64,000 nt of DNA from contig DATIWB010000025.1 in the NCBI GenBank assembly GCA_035519675.1, positions 1 to 64,000 of the forward strand, written 5' to 3'. Of the stretch, positions 17,918-25,937 are shown piece after piece (the stretch's first letter is position 1; every line of letters starts with the position of its first letter). This DNA is from RPRB01 sp035519675. GTDB lineage: Bacteria; Myxococcota; Myxococcia; Myxococcales; Myxococcaceae. The notes under the pieces were generated by a model that searched no databases, was not told the origin of the DNA, and saw only the letters and a list, made by a program, of their open reading frames with translations. Position numbers and translations under genes: made by a program.

Positions 17918-18657
17918 GCGAGGCGGTCCTCATCGGGCCCGACCACCCGGGGCGGGCCTCGCTGCTCTGGGCGTTCCTCGCCGTCTCGGTCGCGGTCCAC
18001 GCGGTGGTGCTGGCCTGGCTGTCGATCGCTCCAGTCCCCCCCGTCCCCCAGCGGCGGGTGACCGAACTGGTGATGGTGGAGGTCGAGCGCCCGCCGCCGT
18101 CCGCGCCGGAGGCGAAGCCCGAGCCTCCGCGGCCCATCCCGAAGGACATTCGCAAGCTGTTCAGGCCGAAGCTGGACCCTCGCCTGCTGGTGCAGCCTCC
18201 GCCGAACGACAAGCCGCCGGAGACGATGTCCTCCGAACCGCCACCGGTGGTGGTCGGGCTCACCCTGCGCTCGACGACCACAGCCGGAAGCTTCGATGCC
18301 CCGGTGGGGAACACCCTGGCCGGGAAGCCAGCGGACAAGGCAGTGGATCCTTCCAGCGTGAAGCCCTCGCCCGTCCCCCTCTACGAGCTGGACAGCCAGC
18401 CCACGGTCATCGGCGAGGTGCGCATCCCCTACCCGGAGGACGCACGCAGCCGCGGCATCGAGGGCACGGTGGTGCTGTCGGTGCTGGTGGACGAGACCGG
18501 GCGGGTCCGGACGGTGAAGGTCATCTCCGGGCCCGGCGGCGGGCTGGACCAGGCGGCGGCCAGGGCGGTGGAGCGCATCCGCTTCCGTCCGGCCCTGCGC
18601 AAGGGTCAGCCGGTCGCGGCGCAGATCACCTACCGCTACACCTTCCTCCTGGATTGA
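17914..18657 (+). CDS. tonB: TonB-family energy transducer
   Basis: 247 residues, with a GTG start overlapping exbD (GTGA). The N-terminal membrane anchor is at about 19-42 (LLWAFLAVSVAVHAVVLAWL), containing the His found in TonB anchors. A Pro-rich periplasmic spacer covers about 43-140 (PPPSAPEAKPEPPRPIP). The TonB C-terminal domain lies at about 168-247: YPEDARSRGIEGTVVLSVLV, DETGRVRTVKVISGPGG, and RIRFRPALRKGQPV. It should connect the ExbB/ExbD channel to TonB-dependent outer-membrane receptors, none of which is encoded in this window. Its last 22 bases overlap the convergent TfoX-N gene. Confidence 0.94.
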   Translation: MSEAVLIGPDHPGRASLLWAFLAVSVAVHAVVLAWLSIAPVPPVPQRRVTELVMVEVERPPPSAPEAKPEPPRPIPKDIRKLFRPKLDPRLLVQPPPNDKPPETMSSEPPPVVVGLTLRSTTTAGSFDAPVGNTLAGKPADKAVDPSSVKPSPVPLYELDSQPTVIGEVRIPYPEDARSRGIEGTVVLSVLVDETGRVRTVKVISGPGGGLDQAAARAVERIRFRPALRKGQPVAAQITYRYTFLLD

Positions 18658-19076
18658 CGGGGCCGCCGGCTCGGCTTCGGCGACGCGCCGGCCTTGCGCT
18701 TGCGGCGCCCGACCGCGGCGGGGCGGGACGGCTTCTTGGTCGAGGCCGGGCCACGGGCGAGGGCGGCGGCGTGCGCCCTGCGGACCCAGGAGGCGAGGCC
18801 GTCCAGGTCGTCATGGAACGATTCGGGGACCAGCACCCACTGGCGGACCACCATGTCGCGGTGCCGCCACGGGTCGGCGCCGGGAATGGCCCGCAGCTCG
18901 GGGAGCAGGTCGTCCGGGAGCCGAAGCCCGATGCGCCCCTCGCGCCAGACCATCGCGAAGATGGCGCCGCGGGCGAGGAAGGCGTCGCAGCCGAACATCC
19001 GCCGGACGCTGACGTCACGCAGACCATCGGTGAGGTCGTCCAGCCGAGACCTGAGCTCGAGGAGCAGGGGACGCAT
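18636..19076 (-). CDS. TfoX N-terminal-domain protein
   Basis: 146 residues from the ATG at 19076. The core LLLELRSRLDDLTDGLRDVS is followed by VRRMFGCDAFLARGAIFAMV, the hallmark of TfoX_N domains (V-R-x-M-F-G-x), then RIGLRLPDDLLPELR. The last 40 residues are strongly basic (KKPSRPAAVGRRKRKAGA), which may bind nucleic acid or be disordered. TfoX/Sxy proteins regulate competence genes in gammaproteobacteria, but single-domain TfoX_N proteins are mostly uncharacterised. It overlaps the convergent tonB gene by 22 bases at its 3' end. Confidence 0.8.
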   Translation of the reverse strand: MRPLLLELRSRLDDLTDGLRDVSVRRMFGCDAFLARGAIFAMVWREGRIGLRLPDDLLPELRAIPGADPWRHRDMVVRQWVLVPESFHDDLDGLASWVRRAHAAALARGPASTKKPSRPAAVGRRKRKAGASPKPSRRPRQSRRKV

Positions 19077-19437
19077 GCGAGAACCGAGGCCGCGGCGGAG
19101 TGTACTCGTTCCGGGTAGGGGGCTCCGGGGGATCTCCGGGACGAGACGCCCTGATTGGCGCAACACCGGACTCCTGCAGGCCGGGTGTCCGGGACCGCGG
19201 GGGGCCCGGTGCTCGCGGACCGGAAGCCGTGCCGAGCACCCGCGCCCAGCGGAGCGCCCTCCATGGACAGAAACGGAAGCCCGTACCGGACCCGGGCAGC
19301 CGAGCGTCGTCCTGGTGCGCCACGGTCAGTGTGGCGCCATTGGCCCCTGGGCGATCGGCCGGACCATCCCCGGCCGTCGCCTGAACGACAGGGTCCCTCG
19401 ACGGACGCGACCCCCTGACCTACATCTCGAGCCGACC
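19077..19437 (+). other. Intergenic stretch, nothing recognised
   Basis: About 360 bases between the divergent TfoX-N gene and a small plus-strand gene. Reading frames here are Arg/Pro/Gly-rich and lack recognisable motifs. I saw no convincing promoter, tRNA-like fold or long inverted repeat. Presumably it holds the promoters of both flanking genes. Confidence 0.4.
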
Positions 19438-19677
19438 ATGCCGATGGAGCCCGTCAGCACACCAACCGGAGAGACCGCCCGGGAGGCGGCCCGCCGCGTA
19501 CTCACCGGGTACCGCGACGGGGTCGTCTCGCTCGAGTCGCTCATCGCCTGGGCGGAGCAGCTCGAGGCGAGCGCGCCCTCGGACCCGTGGCTCCGCCGGA
19601 CGGCGCAGAGCCTCGCCGACCCGCTGCTCTGCCGCGAGCGGGCGATGGCTTTGGTCCGGGACCTGCTGGACGCGTAG
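19438..19677 (+). CDS. Small hypothetical protein
   Basis: 79 residues from the ATG at 19438 (a second ATG two codons later). It is predicted to be helical, acidic and soluble, with no signal or membrane segment; a central stretch reads TGYRDGVVSLESLIAWAEQL. Codon use is G/C-ending as in neighbouring genes, which supports coding. I do not recognise the family. It sits alone and converges with the TonB-C gene, with 12 bases between stops. Confidence 0.5.
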   Translation: MPMEPVSTPTGETAREAARRVLTGYRDGVVSLESLIAWAEQLEASAPSDPWLRRTAQSLADPLLCRERAMALVRDLLDA

Positions 19678-19689
19678 CGACGACGGTCC

Positions 19690-21150
19690 TCACCTCCCGG
19701 GGGGCCCGGCATCGCGCGCCAGCGCGGGGTCGAACAGGAAGTTGAAATTGAAGATGTAGCTCACCCGCTGCGGCTTCCCCTGGAGCGTGACGGGCGACCA
19801 GGACGACCCGGCGAGCCAGCCGAGCACCTCCCGCTCGAGCGACGAGGCGAGCGGCTTCACGACGGTGCACTCCTCCGCCCTGCCCTCCACCGACAGGATG
19901 CAGCGGACGATGAGCAGGCCGGCCACGCCGGCCTCGCGGGCCTCGGCCGGGTAGTCTGGTGACCGCCGACCGTTGGGGCTCGACTTCAGGACCGGCCGCG
20001 TCATCCCCTCGGTGAAGGCGAGGGCGCCCGGGGCCGGCTGCGCTGGGTGAGCAGGACCGAGCCCCAGGGGAGGGATCGCGGCCAGCGAGGCTGCGGCGGC
20101 ACGCAGCCCGTCCACGCTCGACAGCGCCTCGGGGGTGGAGAGCGCGAAGAAGGAGGCCCAGCGACTGTCGCGCGTCGTCTCCAGGCTCTCCCGGGCCCAT
20201 TCGATCCACTGTCTCGCGGCCGGAATGTCCCCGGTGTGCACCAGCGTCCCCGCCCGCCGACCCAGCGCCTGGAGAACGGGCGGGAGGTCTGGCCCGGCGG
20301 CCCCGAGAATGCGCGCTTCCTCGCCCTGCAGGACGACGAAGAACTCGAGCCCTCGGGGGACGAAGGGGAAGGTCACCCGGACGCGCCACCCCGAGGCTGG
20401 GTCGCCGATGATGGTGAGATCGGCGATCGCCAGGAGCGCGTCGAACGCGACCTCGGGCGAGAGGGCGAAGTTCTTCAACCCCAGCTCGGGCAGCGAGGTG
20501 GGAGCCCGGGCCTTCCGGGGCAGCGTCGGCGACGGCACGGGGCCGACCTCATCGGCGAACAGCCCGCCGTCGGCACTCGAGACCCCGAAGGCCGTCCCCA
20601 TCATCCGGATCACCGGGTGTCGAGGGTCGGACCGTGCGATCCCCAGCTCCTCGTGCCGCCGGAGACCGGCGAACATCGCGCTCACCAGCAGGCCGTACCT
20701 CTCCTCGAGCCCGCCTCGTGGCGAGGGGATGTCCGCCACGGCCGCCCGGAAGAGCTTCTCGCTGACGTCGTAGCGGCGCAGCCGCATGCAACGGAAGGTG
20801 GCGCCGAGGAGCAGGCGCACCCGTGGCTCCTGGACCGGGGCGAGGGTCCTGGAGAGTTCCACCGCGGGCTCAGGCCCGTTCTGCAGAGCCATCGCCGCGA
20901 CCCAGACGTTGTCCCGCTCGAGGCTCTGGGGAACATCCGGAGCCCGGGCCAGAACCTGGCCGAACTGCTGGCCATCGAGCCGCGCCATCAGCCACTCCGG
21001 GCCGACGGGTTCCTCGCCGGCCAAGGCGAGCAAAGGGCCGAGCAGCGCCAGCCCCACGGCGGAGCAGGCGCAGGACGAGGCACCCAATGTCCGGCCTCCT
21101 TCCCCCAGCGTGCCGGCGGCACCGGAGCGCGAGACAGTGTCCCGGACCAT
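19690..21150 (-). CDS. Exported protein with C-terminal TonB_C domain, otherwise unknown
   Basis: 486 residues. A hydrophobic signal-like stretch is at about 25-45 (AVGLALLGPLLALAGEEP) after a rather long N-region, so the start is uncertain. Residues 50-380 contain helical repeat-like sequence (LLGATFRCMRLRRYDVSEKL resembles tetratricopeptide-type helices) that I cannot assign. The C-terminal 95 residues match the TonB C-terminal fold: PDYPAEAREAGVAGLLIVRC, LSVEGRAEECTVVKPL, and WSPVTLQGKPQRVSYIFNF. With no TonB-type anchor and no Pro-rich spacer it is not a normal TonB; such domains also occur in other envelope proteins. It is the last gene of the uppP-purK run, 54 bases after purK. Confidence 0.7.
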   Translation of the reverse strand: MVRDTVSRSGAAGTLGEGGRTLGASSCACSAVGLALLGPLLALAGEEPVGPEWLMARLDGQQFGQVLARAPDVPQSLERDNVWVAAMALQNGPEPAVELSRTLAPVQEPRVRLLLGATFRCMRLRRYDVSEKLFRAAVADIPSPRGGLEERYGLLVSAMFAGLRRHEELGIARSDPRHPVIRMMGTAFGVSSADGGLFADEVGPVPSPTLPRKARAPTSLPELGLKNFALSPEVAFDALLAIADLTIIGDPASGWRVRVTFPFVPRGLEFFVVLQGEEARILGAAGPDLPPVLQALGRRAGTLVHTGDIPAARQWIEWARESLETTRDSRWASFFALSTPEALSSVDGLRAAAASLAAIPPLGLGPAHPAQPAPGALAFTEGMTRPVLKSSPNGRRSPDYPAEAREAGVAGLLIVRCILSVEGRAEECTVVKPLASSLEREVLGWLAGSSWSPVTLQGKPQRVSYIFNFNFLFDPALARDAGPPGR

Positions 21151-21204
21151 GCTCCACCGGGCTGGCTGGCGCCAGTGGGCGAAGCCACTCCGCTCGAGCC
21201 GAGC

Positions 21205-22350
21205 TCAGCCCGGCGGCCGGTTCAGCCGGGCCCGCGCCTCCTGGACCTTCTGGAGGGCCTCCTCGGGCGTCGCGCCGATCGCCGAGAGGTGGCCCATCTT
21301 CCGGCCCGGCCGGGCCACGCGCTTGCCGTAGAGATGCACCTGCACGCCGGGAATCTCCAGCGCCCGGTCGAATGGCGGCGGAGCGTCCCCGGTCCAGAGG
21401 TCTCCGAGCAGGTTCACGATCGCCGCCGGCCGGATGAGCTCGGTCGACCCGAGCGGCAGGTCGCACACCGAGCGCGTGTGCTGCTCGAACTGGCTGGTGG
21501 CGCAGGCCACCTCGGTGGTGTGGAAGGTGTTGTGCGGCCGCGGTGCGAGCTCGTTCACGTACAGCTCCCCGCCCCGGGTGAGGAAGAACTCGGCCACCAG
21601 CAGCCCCTCCACGCCCAGCGCGGCGGCGATGTCCCGGGCGATCGACTCGGCCTGGTTCGCCACCGCGTGCGGCAGCGGCCCGGGGAGCACGCTCCACTCC
21701 AGGATTCCCTTGATGTGGTGGTTCAGCGCCGGAGCGTAGGTGCGGGCCTCGCCCGAGGGGCGGCGGGCCACCAGGACACTCAGCTCCGAGTCCAGCTCCA
21801 GCCCCTTCTCCACCACCACCGGCACCCCACCGAGGAGCTGCCAGACGCGCGCGGTGTCCTCCGGCCCGGTGAGGATGTCCTGGCCTCGCCCGTCATATCC
21901 GCCGTGGGTCGCCTTGACGTAGCACCGGCCGCCGAGGGCCTGCGCCGCCTGGCGGAGCTCGTCCTCGGTGGCCGCCTTGCGGTACGGCCCCACCGGGAAG
22001 CCGCGGCCTGCGAGCCAGTCCTTCTGCCGTGCCCGATCCTGGACCACGTGCAGCACGTCCGGACCGGGGCGCATGGGGATGAGCTTCTGGATCTCCCGCA
22101 TCACCTCGATGGAGATCTTCTCGATCTCCACCGTCGCCACGTTGCACCGCTGGGCCAGCTCCTTTGCCGCCACCACGTCGTCGAAGGCAGCGGTGACGCA
22201 GGTCTCCACCAGGAAGCGCGCCGCGCACGAGGGATCGGGGTCGAGCACCGCCAGGTGGTAGCCCAGCGAGCGCGCGGCCATCGCCGTCATCCGGCCGAGC
22301 TGGCCCCCGCCGAGGATGCCGATCGTCGCCCCGGGGAGGATGATGCTCAC
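21205..22350 (-). CDS. purK: N5-carboxyaminoimidazole ribonucleotide synthase PurK
   Basis: ATP-grasp enzyme converting AIR, bicarbonate and ATP to N5-CAIR in purine synthesis; 381 residues, typical length. Residues 8-22 (TIGILGGGQLGRMTAMAAR) form the N-terminal nucleotide-fold signature. ATVEIEKISIEVMREIQ, VKATHGGYDGRGQ (ATP-grasp loop), VEKGLELDSELSVLVAR and AEFFLTRGGELYVNELAPRP (metal-binding Glu/Asn) follow in the expected order. The start overlaps the purE stop by 4 bases (ATGA), the usual purE-purK coupling. Confidence 0.97.
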   Translation of the reverse strand: MSIILPGATIGILGGGQLGRMTAMAARSLGYHLAVLDPDPSCAARFLVETCVTAAFDDVVAAKELAQRCNVATVEIEKISIEVMREIQKLIPMRPGPDVLHVVQDRARQKDWLAGRGFPVGPYRKAATEDELRQAAQALGGRCYVKATHGGYDGRGQDILTGPEDTARVWQLLGGVPVVVEKGLELDSELSVLVARRPSGEARTYAPALNHHIKGILEWSVLPGPLPHAVANQAESIARDIAAALGVEGLLVAEFFLTRGGELYVNELAPRPHNTFHTTEVACATSQFEQHTRSVCDLPLGSTELIRPAAIVNLLGDLWTGDAPPPFDRALEIPGVQVHLYGKRVARPGRKMGHLSAIGATPEEALQKVQEARARLNRPPG

Positions 22351-22841
22351 GGAACGGTGCTCTCCAGCGCCTCGCGGGTCCGCGCCGCGCGCCAGGCGCG
22401 AAGTCGCTCGCGCACCTCGGGCTTCTCCAGGCCGACGATCTCCGCCGCCAGCAGCGCCGCGTTGGCCGCTCCGGGCTTGCCGATGGCCAGCGTGCCGACG
22501 GGCACGCCCTTGGGCATCTGGACGATGGAGAGCAGCGCGTCCACGCCCTGCAGAGCCGTGGCCGGAACCGGCACCCCCAGCACCGGCACCAGGGTCTTCG
22601 CCGCCACCATCCCGGGAAGGTGGGCCGCCCCGCCCGCGCCGGCAATGATCGCCCGGAGGCCGCGAGCTTCCGCCGTCGAGGCGTACTCGAACATCCAGTC
22701 CGGGGTCCGGTGCGCGCTCACCACCCGGGCCTCGAAGGGGATGCCCAGCTCGGTGAGCACCTCACCGGCCGGCGCCAGGGTGGACCAGTCCGACGAGCTC
22801 CCCATGATGATGCCCACCAGGGCCGGCGAGGCGTCTGCCAT
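22347..22841 (-). CDS. purE: N5-carboxyaminoimidazole ribonucleotide mutase PurE (class I)
   Basis: 164 residues. It interconverts N5-CAIR and CAIR, the product of PurK. VGIIMGSSSDWSTL is the phosphate-binding loop, FEARVVSAHRTPDWMFEYA carries the catalytic His, and IIAGAGGAAHLPGMVAAKT and VPVPATALQGVDALLSIVQM are the remaining class I signatures. It is encoded immediately upstream of purK with a 4-base overlap, and 53 bases downstream of the phosphohexomutase gene. Confidence 0.97.
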   Translation of the reverse strand: MADASPALVGIIMGSSSDWSTLAPAGEVLTELGIPFEARVVSAHRTPDWMFEYASTAEARGLRAIIAGAGGAAHLPGMVAAKTLVPVLGVPVPATALQGVDALLSIVQMPKGVPVGTLAIGKPGAANAALLAAEIVGLEKPEVRERLRAWRAARTREALESTVP

Positions 22842-22894
22842 TCGCAGAGTCTAGCGCAGGGCGGACTGCCGCCCGCCCGGTTTTGGTCGAAGGT

Positions 22895-24262
22895 TCACGC
22901 GCCGACCTCGCGCTGGACCTGACGCACCGTGTTCTCGATGAGCGACTGGATTTCCCGGAGACGGCCTTCGGTCTTCGCCTCGAACCGGAGGACGAGCAGG
23001 GGCTGGGTGTTGCTGGCCCGGATGAGCCCCCAGCCATCGGAGAAGGTGACCCGCACCCCATCCACGTCGATGATCGAGTGCCCGGCGGTGCGCAGCACCT
23101 CGGTGGCCCGGCGGACCATGGCGAACTTCTTCTCCTCGGGGACGTCGAAGCGGATCTCCGGGCTGGCGAAGGTGCGCGGCACGTCGGCCAGCAGCGCGGA
23201 GAGTGGCCGCTTCTCGTGGGTGAGGATCTCCAGCAGCCGCGCCGAGCTGTACACCGCGTCGTCGAAGCCGAAGTAGCGGTGCTTGAAGAAGATGTGCCCG
23301 CTCATCTCCCCGGCCAGCTGGGCGTGGGTCTCCTTCATCTTCGCCTTGATCAGGCTGTGCCCCGCCTTCCACATCACCGGCGTTCCGCCGCGGGCGGCGA
23401 TGTCGTCGTAGAGCGTGGACGAGCACTTCACCTCTCCGACGATGGCCGCCCCCGGCGCCTCGGCCAGCACCGAGCGGGAGAAGAGGATCATCAGCTGATC
23501 GCCCCAGAGCACCTTGCCCTGGTCGTCGATGACCCCGAGGCGATCGGCGTCGCCGTCGTAGGCGATGCCCACCTCGGCCTTCTCCCTCTTCACCCGGGCG
23601 ATGAGATCCTGGAGGTTGTCCAGCACCGTCGGGTCCGGGTGGTGGTTGGGAAAGCGGGCATCCATCTCGCAGAACAGGGGCACCACGTCGAAGCCCATGC
23701 TCCGGAACAGCGGCACCGCCACCTCGCCACCGGTTCCGTTGCCAGCGTCGATGACGATCCGCATGCCCGGGCGGCCGACGCGGATGGTCTGCCGGATGAA
23801 GTGCCCGTAGGGAGTGACGATGTCGAAGGGCGTGGCACGCCCCGGCCGACCCACCTCGAAGTCACGGGCCTCGATCAGCTGGCGGAGCGCCTGGATCTCG
23901 TGCCCGTGGAGGGTGGTCTTCCCGTGGCCGACCTTGAAGCCGTTGTACTCGGGCGGATTGTGACTTCCGGTAATCATCGCCAGCCCGTCCACCGGCAGGG
24001 TGTTGGCGGCGAAGTAGGTCAGCGGCGTCGGCACCACGCCCACGTCGAGCACGTCGAGGCCAGTGGAGGTGATGCCGTCCACCAGACGCTCGCGGAACCG
24101 GGTGCTGGACTCGCGGCAGTCGCGGCCCACCACGATGCTCTGCCCACCCTTGCGCCGGACGACCGTGCCCAGGCCCTTCCCCAGCAGCTCCACCACCTCC
24201 TCGGTCAGGTCCTGGTCGACCAGACCGCGGATGTCGTACTCGCGGAAAATGTGCGCGTTCAT
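22895..24262 (-). CDS. manB: Phosphomannomutase/phosphoglucomutase (AlgC/ManB family)
   Basis: Interconverts hexose 6- and 1-phosphates. About 455 residues from the ATG at 24262 (MNAHIFREYDIRG); a GTG at 24280 overlapping the manC stop would add six residues. The four family domains are marked by FREYDIRGLVDQDL, the active-site phosphoserine loop MITGSHNPPEYNGFK, the metal loop AYDGDADRLGVID, and the sugar-selectivity loop GEMSGHIFFKHRYFG (GEMSGH of the PMM/PGM type). The phosphate-contact C-terminal domain ends in LIRASNTQPLLVLRFEA. Directly after manC, it supplies mannose-1-phosphate for GDP-mannose. Confidence 0.95.
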   Translation of the reverse strand: MNAHIFREYDIRGLVDQDLTEEVVELLGKGLGTVVRRKGGQSIVVGRDCRESSTRFRERLVDGITSTGLDVLDVGVVPTPLTYFAANTLPVDGLAMITGSHNPPEYNGFKVGHGKTTLHGHEIQALRQLIEARDFEVGRPGRATPFDIVTPYGHFIRQTIRVGRPGMRIVIDAGNGTGGEVAVPLFRSMGFDVVPLFCEMDARFPNHHPDPTVLDNLQDLIARVKREKAEVGIAYDGDADRLGVIDDQGKVLWGDQLMILFSRSVLAEAPGAAIVGEVKCSSTLYDDIAARGGTPVMWKAGHSLIKAKMKETHAQLAGEMSGHIFFKHRYFGFDDAVYSSARLLEILTHEKRPLSALLADVPRTFASPEIRFDVPEEKKFAMVRRATEVLRTAGHSIIDVDGVRVTFSDGWGLIRASNTQPLLVLRFEAKTEGRLREIQSLIENTVRQVQREVGA

Positions 24263-24276
24263 CCTCTCGCCTCGCC

Positions 24277-25341
24277 TCACTCGAACCTGCCCAGGCCCCT
24301 GGCCCGGAGCGACTGCACCACCGCCCGGACGTCTTGACTCCGGTCCCGCGGTACCACCAGCAGGGCGTCTCCGGCGTCCACCACCACCATGTTCCGAAGG
24401 CCAACGACGCCCAGCGGCCTGCCCGACCCAACCACCACGCAGCCCGCCGAGTCCACCAGCACCGCCCCCTTCCCCACCACCACGTTCCCGTCGCCATCCG
24501 CCGGCCGGACCTCGGGGAGCGCGGCAAAGCTCCCCACGTCGGACCAGCCGAAGTCCCCCGGGACGACGGCGATGTCGGTCGCCTTCTCCATCACCCCGTA
24601 GTCGATCGAGACCGAGGGCGCCGCGGGGAAGTGTCTCTTCAGTGCCGCGCCGTGACGCCGGGTGCCCACGGTGGGGGCGAGCCGGTCCAGCACCGCGCCT
24701 AGCTCGGGCAGGTGCTGGTCGATGGCCTCACGCATGGCCCGGGCGGTGAAGACGAAGATGCCTCCGTTCCAGAGGTACTCCCCCGAGGCCAGGTACTTCA
24801 CGGCGGTGGGAGCGTCCGGCTTCTCCACGAAGGCGCGCACCTGGGCGGCACCTCCATCGAGGGGCTCGCCCACCTGCACGTAGCCATAGCCGGTCTCGGG
24901 CCGCGTCGGCTTGATGCCGATGGTCACCAGCGCCCCCGATCGCGCCACCTCGACCGCACGCCGGAGCACGGCCTGGAACGCGGGCACGTCGGCGACGTGA
25001 TGGTCCGAGGGAAGCACCGCGAGCACCCCGTCCGGATCTCTGGCCTGCACCTGCAAGGTGGCCAGCCCGATGGCCGGAGCGGTGTTCCGGGCGATGGGCT
25101 CGACCAGCACGTTCGCCGCCGGGAGGCGCGGGAGGAGCCGGCGCGCCGCGCGGGCGTGCGCCGGTCCGCAGACCACGTAGGTGCGGCCGGGGGTGGCGAG
25201 GCCCTCGAGTCGCTTCACCGTCTCGACGATCAGTGGCCGGTCGGTGGCCAGCGCCAGGAACTGCTTGGGGCGCGCCCTGCGCGACAGGGGCCAGAAGCGC
25301 GTGCCCGATCCACCGGCCATCACCACCGGGTAGAGGGTCAT
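24277..25341 (-). CDS. manC: Mannose-1-phosphate guanylyltransferase
   Basis: Makes GDP-mannose from mannose-1-phosphate and GTP. 354 residues from the ATG at 25341, which overlaps the upstream NUDIX stop (ATGA). The nucleotidyltransferase signature VVMAGGSGTRFWPLSRR, then ARPKQFLAL, EPIARNTAPAIGLA, VLPSDHHVAD, ETGYGYVQVG, FVEKPDAPTA, LWNGGIFVFTA and GDFGWSDVGSF match the family in order. It has the short single-domain form without a fused isomerase. Together with manB it provides an activated mannose donor, and a GT22-like mannosyltransferase lies at the far right of the window. Confidence 0.96.
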   Translation of the reverse strand: MTLYPVVMAGGSGTRFWPLSRRARPKQFLALATDRPLIVETVKRLEGLATPGRTYVVCGPAHARAARRLLPRLPAANVLVEPIARNTAPAIGLATLQVQARDPDGVLAVLPSDHHVADVPAFQAVLRRAVEVARSGALVTIGIKPTRPETGYGYVQVGEPLDGGAAQVRAFVEKPDAPTAVKYLASGEYLWNGGIFVFTARAMREAIDQHLPELGAVLDRLAPTVGTRRHGAALKRHFPAAPSVSIDYGVMEKATDIAVVPGDFGWSDVGSFAALPEVRPADGDGNVVVGKGAVLVDSAGCVVVGSGRPLGVVGLRNMVVVDAGDALLVVPRDRSQDVRAVVQSLRARGLGRFE

Positions 25342-25937
25342 TCGGGCCGCGCCTCCGCCCATGCCGGCAGCCGGGAGACCACCGCCAGGAGATTGGACAG
25401 GATGCGCGCGGTGGCGCCCCAGATGGTGAGACGGCCCACGTCGTAGAAGTACACGTCGCGCTCGGCTCCCCGGTAGAAGCGTTTCTCGGTCCGCCGGAGC
25501 CCGGGCACAAGGAGTTCCGACACCGGAACCTCGAGCAGCTCGGCGATCTCCCCCGCATCGGGACGCAGCTCGACCGAGGGGTCGAGCAGACCCACGTAGG
25601 GGACGACCCGGAACTCCGAGGTGGTGGGGATCTCGTCGAGCATCCCCAGCACCTCGACCGTCTCCTCGGGGACTCCCAGCTCCTCGCGCATCTCGCGGAG
25701 GGCGGTGTGCAAGGTGGTCCGGTCCTCGGGGTCGCGCGCCCCGCCGGGGAACGAGACCTGCCCGGCATGCCGGCGGAGGTGCGCCGGGCGGAGCGTGAAG
25801 AGCAGCCGCGGCTCGCCGCCCCGGAGGATGAACGGGGCCAGCACCGCCGAGTCGCGCAGCTCCAGCCCGGGGAGGTTCAGCTGCCGACCGGGGTGCTGCT
25901 GCAACGCCTGGCTGAGCTGGACGAACCGCGGATCCAT
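25338..25937 (-). CDS. NUDIX hydrolase, CoA pyrophosphatase type (NudL/YeaB)
   Basis: 199 residues. The start ATG overlaps the uppP stop by one base (TGATG). The NUDIX box begins at GGARDPEDRTTLHTALREMR and ends EELGV, matching G-x5-E-x7-R-E-U-x-E-E-x-G-U; the preceding HAGQVSFPGG is typical of the NudL/Nudt7 CoA pyrophosphatase subgroup, which splits coenzyme A into 3',5'-ADP and phosphopantetheine. The substrate is inferred from family resemblance. It sits in an overlapping gene chain with uppP and manC, likely co-transcribed but with no evident pathway link. Confidence 0.88.
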   Translation of the reverse strand: MDPRFVQLSQALQQHPGRQLNLPGLELRDSAVLAPFILRGGEPRLLFTLRPAHLRRHAGQVSFPGGARDPEDRTTLHTALREMREELGVPEETVEVLGMLDEIPTTSEFRVVPYVGLLDPSVELRPDAGEIAELLEVPVSELLVPGLRRTEKRFYRGAERDVYFYDVGRLTIWGATARILSNLLAVVSRLPAWAEARPE

